From Campylobacter concisus (lineage in GTDB: Bacteria; Campylobacterota; Campylobacteria; Campylobacterales; Campylobacteraceae), in NCBI RefSeq assembly GCF_003048595.2, contig NZ_CP049270.1, positions 248,001-312,000 of the forward strand: a stretch of 64,000 nt of DNA, written 5' to 3'. Positions 36,548-46,393 of the stretch are shown piece after piece. The position numbers and the translations under genes are program-made. The notes under the pieces are model-generated. The model was not told the DNA's origin. It did no database searches and was given only the letters and a program-made list of their open reading frames with translations. The number at the start of each line of letters is the position of its first letter. Position 1 is the first letter of the stretch.

Positions 36548-39363
36548 AAGATTTTTTAGCCCTAAAAGCAAGCGCTGGAAGCGGGAAAACATTCGCTTTA
36601 AGCGTTCGTTATATCGCTTTGGTACTTAGAGGCGAAAATATAAACGAGATCATCGCTCTAACCTTTACCAAAAAAGCGGCCAATGAGATGAAAGAGCGCA
36701 TAATCGCAACTTTTTTGGACTTGCAAAACAAAAAAGACGAGCTTGATAAGCTTTGCAAAGAGCTTAGTTTGAGCCAAGATGAGGTCATAAAAAGACGCGA
36801 TGAGAAGCTTTATAGGTTTTTGCAAAGTGAGTTAAAAATTTATACATTTGATGCATTTTTCTCTGGAATCCTAAAGAAATTTAGTCAAAATTTAGGGCTT
36901 AGTCCTGATTACAGCGTGCAAGATAGTCTGCAAGATCTGGCGTGGAAAAAATTTGTAAAAGAGGCAAGTAAAGATCAAAAGCTTCTTAGTGAGCTTGCAC
37001 TCATGATGATAATCTCAAGTCAAAAAGAGGCGAGCTTTTCGCAGACTTTGGCTAAATTTTATGAGAGCTTTGGTGGTGAGCTAAAGGATAGTGGTGCAAG
37101 CTATCCAGATGATAGCAAGGTAAGAGCAGCGCAAAAGGAGATAAATGAGTATATAGCCTTGCAAAATGGTGCTAGCGATACGGCCAAAAAGACATTTAAA
37201 GAGCAAAATTTGTTTGAGCTTTTTAAAAATAAGGTCTTTGAAAGAGAGAGCCTGGATTACCGCACTTTTAGCAAAATTTATACAAGTGAGCTTGATAGGC
37301 TCTTTAACGAGCTAAAAGAGGCGGCAAAAGAGTATATTTTGGAGGTTGAAAGATACAGACTTAGCGGCTTTAGCAAGCTCTTAAACGTTTATAAATACTC
37401 AAATTTAGAGCTAAATAAAGAGATAAACGCTTTAAGTTTTGCTGATATAAATAAGCTGGTCTTTAAGCTTTTGGTTGAAAATTTTGATAAAGATGTGCTT
37501 TATTTCAGGCTTGATGGCCGCATAAATCACCTTTTGATAGATGAGTTTCAAGATACAAATGTGATCCAATATGAGATCATCTTGCCAATTATCAATGAAA
37601 TTGTTTCGGGATACGGACAAAACGGGCTTGGAAGCTTTTTTTACGTTGGAGATACGAAGCAGAGTATCTATAAATTTAGGGGCGGTAAAAAAGAGCTTTT
37701 TGATAAGCTTGGAGAGAAATTTGAGCAAATTTTTGTGGAAAATTTACCTAGTAACTACCGCAGTTTAAAGGCTCTAGTGAAATTTAATAACGCTGTTTTT
37801 GAAGAAATTTATCATAGATATGGGCTTAGTTTTGAGCCACAAAAACCAGCTAAAAAAGATAAGGAACTAAGCTACAAAGTAAATGGCGAGTGTCCTTATT
37901 TTGAGGTCAATGAAGATGACTACGGCTACTTGCGTGTGCTAAGTTACGAAGATATCGCGGGTGCAGTCGTTTCACAAGTAAAAGAGCTACTTGCTGCTGG
38001 CGTAAATGCAAGCGAGATAACTGTGCTTTGCTGGAAAAATAGTGACATTAGCCTCATCTCAGAAGTGCTTAGCAGTGAGGGGATAAAAAGCATAAATGAA
38101 GGCACCTTGGAGCTAAAGCGAACGCCGTTTGTTGCAGCGATCATTGAGTATGCGAAATTTTGTCTTTTTGGTGAAGAAATTTATGAAAAAAATGTAAAAG
38201 CACTTGTAAATACAAATCCTAAAAAATTAAAAATAAAAGCCGAAGATAGTGCAACAAAAAGCCTATTTTATCTAGCTAAAAATTTATATATAAATATGGC
38301 TGATGTTGATATTTTAAGGCTTTTTGAGTTAAGCAGTGGCTATAAAAATTTAAGCGATTTTATCTTTAATCTTGAAAATTTTAGTTCTAAAATCAGTCCT
38401 AAAAATGCTGATGGCGTAAAGATAATGACTGTTCATAAGTCAAAAGGGCTCGAGTTTGCTCACGTGATAGTTTGCGATATGATGAGTAAGGGCAGGAGCG
38501 ATGACTCAAGCTTTATAACCGAATATAGCGAAAAAGGCGAGTGGATAGTAAAAAGCCGAATTTCTGGCAGAGAAAATTTTGACCCTGAGTATGCTGGTGT
38601 GTTAGAGCAAATAAAAGAGCTTGAGAAGCAAGAAAATATCAATAAAATTTACGTCGCTTTCACTAGGGCTACAAAGTCGCTTATTATCATTAAACAAGCC
38701 GCTCCAAGTGGAAATAGTCCTAGCTTTTTTTCTTTTTATACTAGAAGTGATAAAAGCGAAGTAAACGACTATCTTGATCTAAAAGAGTTTAGCTTTGGTA
38801 AAATTTTACCTAGCAAGAGCGAGCAAAAAGAGGCTATAAAAGATGAAAAAATGCCTGAAATTTTAAAGATAGAAAGGCAAGATGTAGAGGCAAGAGAGCA
38901 AAAAACGAGCGGTAAAAATTTAGAGGCAATTTATTTTGGCTTAGCGTTTCACTATTTGCTTGAGATGAGTGAGAAATTTGATGAAAATTCGCTTTTAAAA
39001 GCCAAGAGTTTAATGCTAAATAAATTTTACAAATTTCTCTCACCTGATAGGCTTGAAGATGCCTTTAAACGGGCAAAAATGCTAATAAATGAGCCAAAAT
39101 TTATAGAGTGCATAAAAGATAAAGAAATTTACAAAGAGCAGCCATTTAAAGTAAAAAATGAACTAAAACAGATGGACTTATTTTGTATTGGAGAGAGCGA
39201 AATTCGTGTGATTGACTATAAAACGACAGATAAAAATATTGAGGAAAATAAAAAACAAGTTGGAGAATACAAAGAGGCATTAAGTAAATTTTATCCAAAG
39301 CATAGTATAATCGCCGTCATCTTCTACGCTCTTGATGGAAAAATTTCATATATTGAAGTTTAA
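36544..39363 (+). CDS. addA: Helicase-nuclease AddA-type subunit (UvrD/RecB family)
   Basis: The 939-residue protein has Walker A ASAGSGKTFALS, ALTFTKKAANEMKERI, Walker B HLLIDEFQDTN, VGDTKQSIYKFRGG, KSKGLEFAHVIV and a C-terminal nuclease motif IRVIDYKTTDK followed by QVGEYKEAL. It is an SF1 helicase-nuclease that works with AddB. Confidence 0.93.
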   Translation: MKDFLALKASAGSGKTFALSVRYIALVLRGENINEIIALTFTKKAANEMKERIIATFLDLQNKKDELDKLCKELSLSQDEVIKRRDEKLYRFLQSELKIYTFDAFFSGILKKFSQNLGLSPDYSVQDSLQDLAWKKFVKEASKDQKLLSELALMMIISSQKEASFSQTLAKFYESFGGELKDSGASYPDDSKVRAAQKEINEYIALQNGASDTAKKTFKEQNLFELFKNKVFERESLDYRTFSKIYTSELDRLFNELKEAAKEYILEVERYRLSGFSKLLNVYKYSNLELNKEINALSFADINKLVFKLLVENFDKDVLYFRLDGRINHLLIDEFQDTNVIQYEIILPIINEIVSGYGQNGLGSFFYVGDTKQSIYKFRGGKKELFDKLGEKFEQIFVENLPSNYRSLKALVKFNNAVFEEIYHRYGLSFEPQKPAKKDKELSYKVNGECPYFEVNEDDYGYLRVLSYEDIAGAVVSQVKELLAAGVNASEITVLCWKNSDISLISEVLSSEGIKSINEGTLELKRTPFVAAIIEYAKFCLFGEEIYEKNVKALVNTNPKKLKIKAEDSATKSLFYLAKNLYINMADVDILRLFELSSGYKNLSDFIFNLENFSSKISPKNADGVKIMTVHKSKGLEFAHVIVCDMMSKGRSDDSSFITEYSEKGEWIVKSRISGRENFDPEYAGVLEQIKELEKQENINKIYVAFTRATKSLIIIKQAAPSGNSPSFFSFYTRSDKSEVNDYLDLKEFSFGKILPSKSEQKEAIKDEKMPEILKIERQDVEAREQKTSGKNLEAIYFGLAFHYLLEMSEKFDENSLLKAKSLMLNKFYKFLSPDRLEDAFKRAKMLINEPKFIECIKDKEIYKEQPFKVKNELKQMDLFCIGESEIRVIDYKTTDKNIEENKKQVGEYKEALSKFYPKHSIIAVIFYALDGKISYIEV

Positions 39364-39402
39364 ATGCTACTTAATTTAAGCTTTATAAAAGCATTGTTTA
39401 AA

Positions 39403-39408
39403 TACAAT
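39403..39408 (+). promoter_or_regulatory. Candidate -10 box of rplM-rpsI
   Basis: TACAAT lies 36 bp before the rplM start in the A+T-rich gap after addA. It is the best box in the gap, but TATAAA at 39384-39389 is an alternative. Confidence 0.35.
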
Positions 39409-39443
39409 CACAACTCAAAAATTAACTTGGCAAAGGTAAGAAA

Positions 39444-39872
39444 ATGACAAAAATAACAAAGCCAAACGAAGTTAAGCGAGACTGGATCGTTGTTGATGCA
39501 GCTGGTAAACGTTTTGGTAGATTGCTAACTGAGGTAGCAACTATACTTCGTGGCAAAAACAAACCATGCTTCACGCCAAACGTAGATTGTGGCGACTATG
39601 TTATCATCATAAATGCTTCAAAAGTAGAATTTACTGGTAATAACAAAGCTGAAGATAAACTTTATCACAGACACTCAGGATACTTTGGTAGTGTAAAGAG
39701 TGAAAAATTTGGCGATTTGATAGCAAATAAGCCAGAAAAACTATTTAAATTAGCTGTTCGTGGAATGCTTCCAAAAACTAAACTTGGAAGAGAGATGATA
39801 AAAAAACTAAAAGTTTATGCTGGCAGTGAGCATCCTCATACGGCACAAATAGCTAAAAAAGAAGGAAAATAA
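39444..39872 (+). CDS. rplM: 50S ribosomal protein L13
   Basis: The 142-residue protein has the L13 patterns [39 protein letters not shown] and [20 protein letters not shown]. It is paired with rpsI three bases downstream, as in most bacteria. Confidence 0.98.
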   Translation: MTKITKPNEVKRDWIVVDAAGKRFGRLLTEVATILRGKNKPCFTPNVDCGDYVIIINASKVEFTGNNKAEDKLYHRHSGYFGSVKSEKFGDLIANKPEKLFKLAVRGMLPKTKLGREMIKKLKVYAGSEHPHTAQIAKKEGK

Positions 39873-39874
39873 TT

Positions 39875-40264
39875 ATGGCAAAAGTTTATGCAACTGGTAA
39901 AAGAAAAACTGCCGTAGCAAAGGTTTGGATAAAGTCTGGAAGCGGTAAAATCGTAGTAAATGGTATGGATCTTAATACTTGGCTTGGCGGACATGAAGCT
40001 ATAAAGCTTAAAGTAATTCAGCCACTTCTAGTTACTAAACAAGAGAGTTTAATAGATGTAGTAGCCACAACTTTAGGTGGTGGTTATTCAGCACAAGCAG
40101 AGGCTCTAAGACACGGCATTTCACGTGCTTTAGCTGATATGGATGCTGATTTTAGAGCAGCACTTAAACCAAAAGGCTTGTTAACTAGAGATTCTCGTGT
40201 TGTTGAACGTAAGAAATTTGGTAGAAGAAAGGCAAGAAGAAGCCCACAATTCTCTAAACGTTAA
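39875..40264 (+). CDS. rpsI: 30S ribosomal protein S9
   Basis: The 129-residue protein has [35 protein letters not shown] and the basic C-terminus [17 protein letters not shown] that contacts P-site tRNA. Confidence 0.98.
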   Translation: MAKVYATGKRKTAVAKVWIKSGSGKIVVNGMDLNTWLGGHEAIKLKVIQPLLVTKQESLIDVVATTLGGGYSAQAEALRHGISRALADMDADFRAALKPKGLLTRDSRVVERKKFGRRKARRSPQFSKR

Positions 40265-40269
40265 TGAAT

Positions 40270-40297
40270 TTTTGCAAGTGCTTTTGCATTTGCAAAA
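40270..40297 (+). terminator. Terminator after rpsI
   Basis: TTTTGCAAGTGC and GCATTTGCAAAA form a 12-bp stem with one G-T pair and a TTTT loop, followed by TTT. It lies six bases after the rpsI stop. Confidence 0.7.
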
Positions 40298-40417
40298 TTT
40301 AAGTTGTGTAAATTTCAAATTTACATTGTTAATTAAATTATGATTTAGAGTCGGTTAAATTTTATTCAGTTAAAATGTAACCACTTTAAAATAAATCCTA
40401 AGAAAGGAATTCTAAAT

Positions 40418-41431
40418 ATGAAAAAGATTGCTTTAGCTATGGTTGCCGCAACAGCGGTTTTTGCGTCTAACGCAGCATATAATTATGAAGTTACTCCAAC
40501 TATTGGTGGTGTTCACCCAGAGGGAAATCTACGTGTAAAAGACCATAACTTCGTTGGTGTTAGAGCTGCTAGAAATCTTGAAGATTTTTTCTTTGATCAA
40601 GTAGAACTTGGTGTTGATTACACTCAAAAAGCAAAAGAAAAAACAGGTAGCTTAACAAGAGAAGGAAGAGTTCTTAGATATCATGCAAATCTTGTAAAAG
40701 ATATAGTTGATTTTGGACCAGTTAGTCTGTATGGCTTAGTTGGTGCTGGTTATGAAGATGTTCCAGCTATTTTTGTTAAAAATGAAGATGGTGGTTTTGG
40801 TCAATATGGTCTTGGTTTAAGATATCAAGTAACTGATAGATTTGCTCTTAAAGCAGAGGCAAGAGATGCTATCAAATTTGAGCATGCTGATCACAACCTA
40901 TTCTACTCACTAGGCTTTGGCATCGGTCTTGATTCAAAAGCAGCTCCAGTAGTTGCAGCTGCTCCTGTTGTAGTTGAGCAAGTAGCTGTTGTAGTTCTTG
41001 ATGATGACAACGATGGCGTGCCAAACGATATCGATCAATGCCCTAACACTCCAGCTGGTGTAGTTGTTGATGAAAGAGGATGTGAAAAAGTTATCGTTCT
41101 TAGAGATCTAGATGTTAACTTCGCATTTGATAGCTACAAAGTCGGACCAAAATATGCAGCTGAGATCAAAAAAGTAGCTGACTTCATGGGCGAACACCCA
41201 GATTATAAAGTTGTACTTGCTGGTCACACTGATAGCGTAGGTGCAGAAGCTTATAACCAAAAACTATCTGAAAAAAGAGCAAAAGCTGTAGCTGATGTTC
41301 TTGCCGGCTATGGCGTAAGCGAGGATAAAATTTCAACAGTTGGCTACGGTGAGCTTAAACCAATTGCTACAAACAAAACTAAAGAAGGCCGCGCTCAAAA
41401 TAGACGCGTTGAAGCTACTTTCAATAAATAA
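40418..41431 (+). CDS. cadF: OmpA-family outer membrane protein, CadF-like
   Basis: The 337-residue protein has a signal peptide (MKKIALAMVAATAVFASNA), an N-terminal eight-stranded barrel (to about residue 175), an Ala/Val/Pro linker, a thrombospondin type 3-like calcium segment (DDDNDGVPNDIDQCPNTPAG), and a C-terminal OmpA peptidoglycan-binding domain (LAGHTDSVGAEAYNQKLSEKRA). C. jejuni CadF binds fibronectin through FRLS; the aligned position here reads FALK inside DRFALKAEARD, so binding may differ. Synteny after rpsI supports orthology. Confidence 0.85.
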   Translation: MKKIALAMVAATAVFASNAAYNYEVTPTIGGVHPEGNLRVKDHNFVGVRAARNLEDFFFDQVELGVDYTQKAKEKTGSLTREGRVLRYHANLVKDIVDFGPVSLYGLVGAGYEDVPAIFVKNEDGGFGQYGLGLRYQVTDRFALKAEARDAIKFEHADHNLFYSLGFGIGLDSKAAPVVAAAPVVVEQVAVVVLDDDNDGVPNDIDQCPNTPAGVVVDERGCEKVIVLRDLDVNFAFDSYKVGPKYAAEIKKVADFMGEHPDYKVVLAGHTDSVGAEAYNQKLSEKRAKAVADVLAGYGVSEDKISTVGYGELKPIATNKTKEGRAQNRRVEATFNK

Positions 41432-41459
41432 TCTTATTATTTAAAGTTACTTCTTTTTG

Positions 41460-41487
41460 GGGCTTAGCTTCGGCTAGGCCCTTTTTT
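41460..41487 (+). terminator. Terminator after cadF-like gene
   Basis: GGGCTTAGC and GCTAGGCCC form a 9-bp stem (one G-T pair) capped by a TTCG tetraloop and followed by six T. This is the most stable terminator in the window and suits a highly expressed porin-like gene. Confidence 0.9.
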
Positions 41488-41505
41488 ATTTCTACGGAGA
41501 AAATG

Positions 41506-42144
41506 ATGAAAAAAACCATACTTTTTGATTTGGACGGTACGCTTATTGATTCAACTTCTGCTATTTTAAAAGGATTTGATAGAGCTTTCTTGTCTCATGG
41601 TAAAAAAGAGCCAGACCATAATGCATTAAAGTCTTTGGTTGGTCATCCGCTTGAAATAATGTTTGAAAGACTTGGTGCAAGCAAAAATTTAATTGATAGC
41701 TATATAAAAGAGTATAAAGCTTGCTACGAAAAAATTTATCTTGATGAGACGGTACTCTTAGATTATGCAAGTGAAGCATTGAAGGAGGCAAGTAGCTTTG
41801 CTAATGTTGGTATAGTTACTACGAAAACTTCAAAATTTTCTATTATCTTGCTTGAGCATTTAGGAGTTATGAAATATATAAAAACTGTTATTGGAAGAGA
41901 CGATGTTACTGATCCAAAACCAAATCCAGAGCCAATAAATTTGGCTTTAGGTAGACTTAATAAAGATAAAAATAATGCATTTATGGTAGGTGACACCATT
42001 ATGGATCTAATGGCTGCACAAGCTGCTTTTGTTACAGGCGTAGGTCTAACTTGTGGATATGGTCAAAAGAGTGATTTGGAGAAATTTAGTAAACATATTT
42101 TCTCAAACCCATTTGAAGCCGTTAGCTTTATAAAAGAAGTTTGA
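41506..42144 (+). CDS. HAD-superfamily phosphatase, phosphoglycolate phosphatase-like
   Basis: Motif I is FDLDGTLIDS, motif II VGIVTTKTS, motif III around DDVTDPKPNPEP and motif IV MVGDTIMDLMAA, all standard for HAD subfamily IA. The 212-residue protein resembles Gph-type or PpaX-type phosphatases; substrate not readable. Two ATGs occur at 41503 and 41506; GGAG is six bases from the second. It keeps the position it has after cadF in C. jejuni. Confidence 0.85.
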   Translation: MKKTILFDLDGTLIDSTSAILKGFDRAFLSHGKKEPDHNALKSLVGHPLEIMFERLGASKNLIDSYIKEYKACYEKIYLDETVLLDYASEALKEASSFANVGIVTTKTSKFSIILLEHLGVMKYIKTVIGRDDVTDPKPNPEPINLALGRLNKDKNNAFMVGDTIMDLMAAQAAFVTGVGLTCGYGQKSDLEKFSKHIFSNPFEAVSFIKEV

Positions 42145-42370
42145 TAATCTAATATTCCCGAGCTGCTTATATTTTAAATTAAATTCAACATAACGTTTAG
42201 CTTGCTTAGCTATAAAATTTATTCCAAAAATTCGTTGCTTTTGTTTGGCATAAAATCTTTTTAAAGTATTTATTATGAATTTTTAACATCTAAATTACTT
42301 AAATTGATTTTCTTAAAAGCCTACTTTCCTTTCATATTAAATCTATTTTATTTAAAATATGAAAATTTAT

Positions 42371-42390
42371 CTAAAATTAGCTAATTTTAG
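42371..42390. repeat. Perfect 20-bp palindrome
   Basis: CTAAAATTAGCTAATTTTAG is its own reverse complement and ends five bases before the BaiN-like stop. It lies between convergent genes, where a bidirectional terminator is expected, although a loop-less palindrome without a T run is a weak one. The 250-bp gap around it (42145-42394) is A+T-rich and holds nothing else that I can identify. Confidence 0.5.
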
Positions 42391-42394
42391 GAGA

Positions 42395-43531
42395 TCATAG
42401 ATTTAAGACCCTAGCCACTTTTAGAGCGCTCGCAAATGCAAAATGCAAGTTGTATCCACCAAGCATACCAGTGATATCTAAAACTTCACCTATAAAGTAA
42501 AGCCCTTTTACGCTTTTGTACTCTAAATTTTCATCTAAAAAATTAGTTTTTACGCCACCTTTTGTAACTTCAGCCCTTTCAAAGCCAAATGTCCCAGCTG
42601 GGGCAAATTCGTAAGCAAAAAGCCTTTTTATGATACTTTTTTCATCATCACTAAATTCATAATAAGCTCTATCTTTTAAGCCAAAATTTCTTAAAAACTC
42701 CAGCACAAATCTCTTTGGTAAGGGCAAAACCGAACTAAGCTGCTTTTTGCCATTTATTAAATTTTTCTCACTAAATTTGGACAAAAAATTTATGCAAATT
42801 CGCCCCTTTTGCCAAAATAGCGAGGCATTTAGTATCGCTGGTCCGCTTATGCCCCTATGCGTAAAAAGCAGATTGTCACTAAAATTATGGCTTTCATTTT
42901 TGCTATTTATCTCCACCTCGGCGTTTAGGCTGATGCCACTAAGCTCTTTAAACCAAAACTCATCTTTTTGTACGCTAAATCCAACAAGTGCAGGCGCGAG
43001 AGTTGATGTTTCAATGCCAAAATCATTTGCTATTTTATAGCCAATATCGCTTGCGCCAAGGGCTTTGTAGCTTAGTCCGCCACTTGCGATGACTAAATTT
43101 ATAGCTCTAAATTTCTCATCTTTTGTCAAAATTTCAAAAATTTCATCTATTTTTTTAGCGCCAAGAACTTCTTTGTTATAAAAAATATCTGCATTTTGCC
43201 TTTTTAAAAGTACGCTCAAGACGCTCTTTGCGCCGCTATCACAGAAAAATTGATTTTGCTTTTGCTCACTAAATCTAAGCTCGCAAAAAAAATTTAAAAC
43301 TTGATCTGGAGTCAGCACTTTTAAAATTTGCTCTATAAATTTTTGCTTGCCAAGGTAGTTTTTAGCGCTTATGAAGCGGTTTGTGATGTTGCATCTGCCT
43401 CCACCGCTTGCTAGGATCTTTTTGCCAGCGCTGCTATTTTTTTCTAAGATGGCAACCTTTTTACCCTTTAAATTTGTCCCTAAAAAGAGCCCACTAGCGC
43501 CAGCACCAACGATGATGACGTCGTAGATCAA
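42395..43531 (-). CDS. HI0933/BaiN-family FAD-dependent oxidoreductase
   Basis: The 378-residue protein has an N-terminal FAD-binding fold IIVGAGASGLFLG, the family motif ILASGGGRCNITN, and C-terminal KGLYFIGEVLDITGMLGGYN. HI0933-like flavoproteins reduce double bonds in some bacteria; the role in Campylobacter is unknown. Its start overlaps the upstream MFS gene by four bases. Confidence 0.85.
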   Translation of the reverse strand: MIYDVIIVGAGASGLFLGTNLKGKKVAILEKNSSAGKKILASGGGRCNITNRFISAKNYLGKQKFIEQILKVLTPDQVLNFFCELRFSEQKQNQFFCDSGAKSVLSVLLKRQNADIFYNKEVLGAKKIDEIFEILTKDEKFRAINLVIASGGLSYKALGASDIGYKIANDFGIETSTLAPALVGFSVQKDEFWFKELSGISLNAEVEINSKNESHNFSDNLLFTHRGISGPAILNASLFWQKGRICINFLSKFSEKNLINGKKQLSSVLPLPKRFVLEFLRNFGLKDRAYYEFSDDEKSIIKRLFAYEFAPAGTFGFERAEVTKGGVKTNFLDENLEYKSVKGLYFIGEVLDITGMLGGYNLHFAFASALKVARVLNL

Positions 43532-44829
43532 AACTTCAAGCTCTCTTTTAAAGCCGCCTCGCTTGTTAGGCGAGAGTCAAATTTGATTACTTGATTTTTC
43601 TCGTTTTTGTAATAATCCACCACGCCTTTTTGGCTATTTAGTAACTCTAAATTTAAGCTTACTTCAGGGCTTAAATAGATATTTTTAAAAATTCTTGGAT
43701 CGCTTAGGCTAAAGAGCAAAACAAGCCAGATCACGCAAAGCACCACGCAGATGATTGCGAGTACTTTAAAGCCAAAGGCGTGCAAGATATACCCACCAAA
43801 TGCACCTCCAACAAAGCTTCCTAGATAGCCAAATGAATTAAAGACACCAAGGGCTGAGCCTTTTTGTGAGGATTTTACAAATTTTGTTGCGGTTGATTGC
43901 ATGATGGGCTCGTGAAGGTTAAATCCTATAAAAAATATAGCAACTCCCAAAACGAAGATAAAAAGTGTAAAGCTAATGGCAAAAATAGTGTAGGTTAGGG
44001 CAAAAAGTAGCGTACCAGATATCAAGATAACCTTGCTAAGTCCCTTGCCATCGCCCAAGGCGCCAGCTAGCCCCATAGCCAAAAAGCCAAGTACGGCACC
44101 AAGCGAATAGATCTTGTAAAGCTCACTACTTTCGTAACCATACTCTTTTACCAAAACGATAGGGATCACCAAAAATGCGATGCTTGCTAGCATCTTTTGC
44201 ATAAAAGAGGTGAAATTTATGATCATGTAGTCTTTTTGTAAAAAAAGCTTACCAAATGGCACTTTTTCACTTTTAGCACTCACTTTTATCTCTTTTGGCA
44301 CAACGGTGTAAAGAAGTACAATGCAAAGTAGGCTAAGAGCGGCACTTAGGTAAAAGAGGCTTGAAAGTCCATAGTCTTTGGCAAGAAGCGGCCCAAGTAC
44401 CATAGAAAGTGTGAAACTAAGCCCTATAAAAGCACCCATTATCGCCATAGCTTTTGAGCGTTTTTCTTCTGTTATATAGTCACTTATCATCGCAGTTGCA
44501 ACTGCTCCGATAGCACCTACGCCTTGTAAAAATCTACCAAATAGCATGGTAAAAATATCGCTTGTAAGTGCACAAATTATTGAGCCGATGATAAAAACCA
44601 AAAGTCCGATCGTTAATGTTTTTTTGCGTCCTATCCTATCCGAGAGCGCTCCAAAAGGCACTTGAAATATCATCTGTGAGATCGCATAGACGCCTACTAT
44701 TAGCCCTACTAAAAACTCGTTTGCTCCGCGTAAATTTAAGGCATAAAGGCTAAGCACTGGCAAAACTATAAAAAGACCTAAAAACCTACTTGCTATGATA
44801 AAAGATAATGGTAAAACGCTTTTTAACAT
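43528..44829 (-). CDS. Major facilitator superfamily transporter
   Basis: The 433-residue protein has twelve membrane segments in the first ~385 residues, the MFS loop motif GALSDRIGRKKTLTIG after helix 2, and GRFLQGVGAIGAVATAMISD. A ~45-residue soluble tail follows (PEVSLNLELLNSQKGVVDYY). Drug efflux is plausible but not shown. It is divergent from rdgB, like Cj1375 and Cj1374c. Confidence 0.85.
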   Translation of the reverse strand: MLKSVLPLSFIIASRFLGLFIVLPVLSLYALNLRGANEFLVGLIVGVYAISQMIFQVPFGALSDRIGRKKTLTIGLLVFIIGSIICALTSDIFTMLFGRFLQGVGAIGAVATAMISDYITEEKRSKAMAIMGAFIGLSFTLSMVLGPLLAKDYGLSSLFYLSAALSLLCIVLLYTVVPKEIKVSAKSEKVPFGKLFLQKDYMIINFTSFMQKMLASIAFLVIPIVLVKEYGYESSELYKIYSLGAVLGFLAMGLAGALGDGKGLSKVILISGTLLFALTYTIFAISFTLFIFVLGVAIFFIGFNLHEPIMQSTATKFVKSSQKGSALGVFNSFGYLGSFVGGAFGGYILHAFGFKVLAIICVVLCVIWLVLLFSLSDPRIFKNIYLSPEVSLNLELLNSQKGVVDYYKNEKNQVIKFDSRLTSEAALKESLKF

Positions 44830-44942
44830 AAAATTTTCCTTATTTTTAAAAGGACTAAGTTTATCATTTTAACGCTAATTTAAATTTAAAAATTTAATCT
44901 ACTTTTTTGTAAAATACGCCCAAAAATTAAGGAGCTCTTGCA

Positions 44943-45584
44943 ATGAAGATCGTGCTTGCGACGTCAAATCTAGACAAAGTAAAAGAGATAAAAGAGTATT
45001 TAAAAGGCTATGAAATTTACGCCTTAAGCGAGGTTATAAAGCCATTTGAGATCGTTGAAGATGGCAGCACTTTTCAGCAAAATGCACTCATAAAGTCAAG
45101 AGCCGTCTTTGCAAAGCTTAAAGAGCAGGGACTTGATAGTGAGTTTATCGCACTTAGTGATGATAGTGGCATCAGCGTGGATGCACTTGGTGGCGAGCCA
45201 GGAATTTACTCAGCTCGTTATTTTGACCTTGATGAAAATGGCAAAGTATGCGGCAAAAACGCAAATGACGCAAACAATAGAGCAAAACTCATTAGCAAGC
45301 TAAAGGTTCTAAATTTAAAGAGTTCATCAGCGCACTATACTGCCTGTATCGCTATTAGCTCGAAATTTGGCGACTACACAACTCATGGCTTTATGTATGG
45401 CAAAGCGATAGATGAGGAGCGTGGTACAAATGGCTTTGGCTATGACGCACTTTTTATCCCAGATGGCTTTACTAAAACGCTTGGCGAGCTAGATAATGAG
45501 ACGAAGCTTAAAATTTCTCACCGTTCAAAGGGACTTGAGCTTGCAAATTTTGTGCTAAAAAGTCTAAAGAAAAACTTTAGTTAA
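44943..45584 (+). CDS. rdgB: Non-canonical purine NTP pyrophosphatase (RdgB/HAM1)
   Basis: The 213-residue protein has LATSNLDKVKEIKEYL, ALSDDSGISVDALGG, GTNGFGYDALFIP and SHRSKGLELA, the HAM1 signatures. It removes ITP, dITP and XTP. A ribosome-binding site AAGGAG precedes the start. Its end overlaps the convergent TPR gene by eight bases. Confidence 0.95.
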   Translation: MKIVLATSNLDKVKEIKEYLKGYEIYALSEVIKPFEIVEDGSTFQQNALIKSRAVFAKLKEQGLDSEFIALSDDSGISVDALGGEPGIYSARYFDLDENGKVCGKNANDANNRAKLISKLKVLNLKSSSAHYTACIAISSKFGDYTTHGFMYGKAIDEERGTNGFGYDALFIPDGFTKTLGELDNETKLKISHRSKGLELANFVLKSLKKNFS

Positions 45585-46299
45585 GCTCTTTTAGTCCTTT
45601 GTTGGCTCGCTCTAAAAGATCCCGTGCGCGAGGATTTTGCTCTTTTCCATTTAAAATTTCAAGCACTTTTTTGTAGTTTTTGGCGGCTTCGTCCTTTTGC
45701 TTAAGCTTTGCTAGGTCGTTAGCAAGCTCTACTAAAAGCTCTGATCGCACAAGCTCGTTGCTGCTTAACTCTGGCGTGATATCAAGTAAATTTAGCGCTA
45801 GAAGGTGGTTTTCATGGGCTTTGTCAAAGTCGTTTTTTAGGTAGTAGGTGCTAGCGATGCCTTTTATACAGATGAGTTCGTCGTGCATCGGAGCATTTGG
45901 CACGTCGTCATAAATTTTTAGAGCTTCTTGAAAATTAGCAAGCGCCTCGTAGTATCTGCCTAGCGCCTTTTGTGCCGCACCTAGGCTGTGATAAGAGCGC
46001 GCTAGCAGAAGTTTGTCACTAACGTTTGCTGCGAGCTCTAGGGCTTTTTGCGAGAGCTCTAGCGTCTTTTGTGGCTCTTTATTTACCATGCACATGCTAG
46101 CGCCATTTATGAGCGAAGTGATCGCCTGCTCAGTGTTGCCCTCTTTTAAGCAGACATCAGTCGCTTGCTCGGCTAAATTTATGGCTCTCTCCAAATTTCT
46201 ATCGCTTTTATAAAACTCCCTCACACTCTCTTGTATTAGCTCGTCACAGCTACTTGCAAAGAGGCAAATAGGCGCTAAAAATGGCAAAATTTTCTTCAT
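45577..46299 (-). CDS. Exported tetratricopeptide-repeat protein
   Basis: A signal peptide with a Cys soon after it (MKKILPFLAPICLFASSC) precedes about five TPR units, e.g. LARSYHSLGAAQKALGRYYE and ALANFQEALKIYDDV. TPR proteins mediate protein contacts; no partner is evident. A lipoprotein is possible, because FASSC could serve as a lipobox. Confidence 0.75.
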   Translation of the reverse strand: MKKILPFLAPICLFASSCDELIQESVREFYKSDRNLERAINLAEQATDVCLKEGNTEQAITSLINGASMCMVNKEPQKTLELSQKALELAANVSDKLLLARSYHSLGAAQKALGRYYEALANFQEALKIYDDVPNAPMHDELICIKGIASTYYLKNDFDKAHENHLLALNLLDITPELSSNELVRSELLVELANDLAKLKQKDEAAKNYKKVLEILNGKEQNPRARDLLERANKGLKELN

Positions 46300-46393
46300 C
46301 TTTTTACCTTTAAATTTTTGCCTTATTTTACCTTTTAAAGCGAGAAATTTATATTAACTTCGCTAAAATCACTAAAATTTTAAGGAGCCAAAA

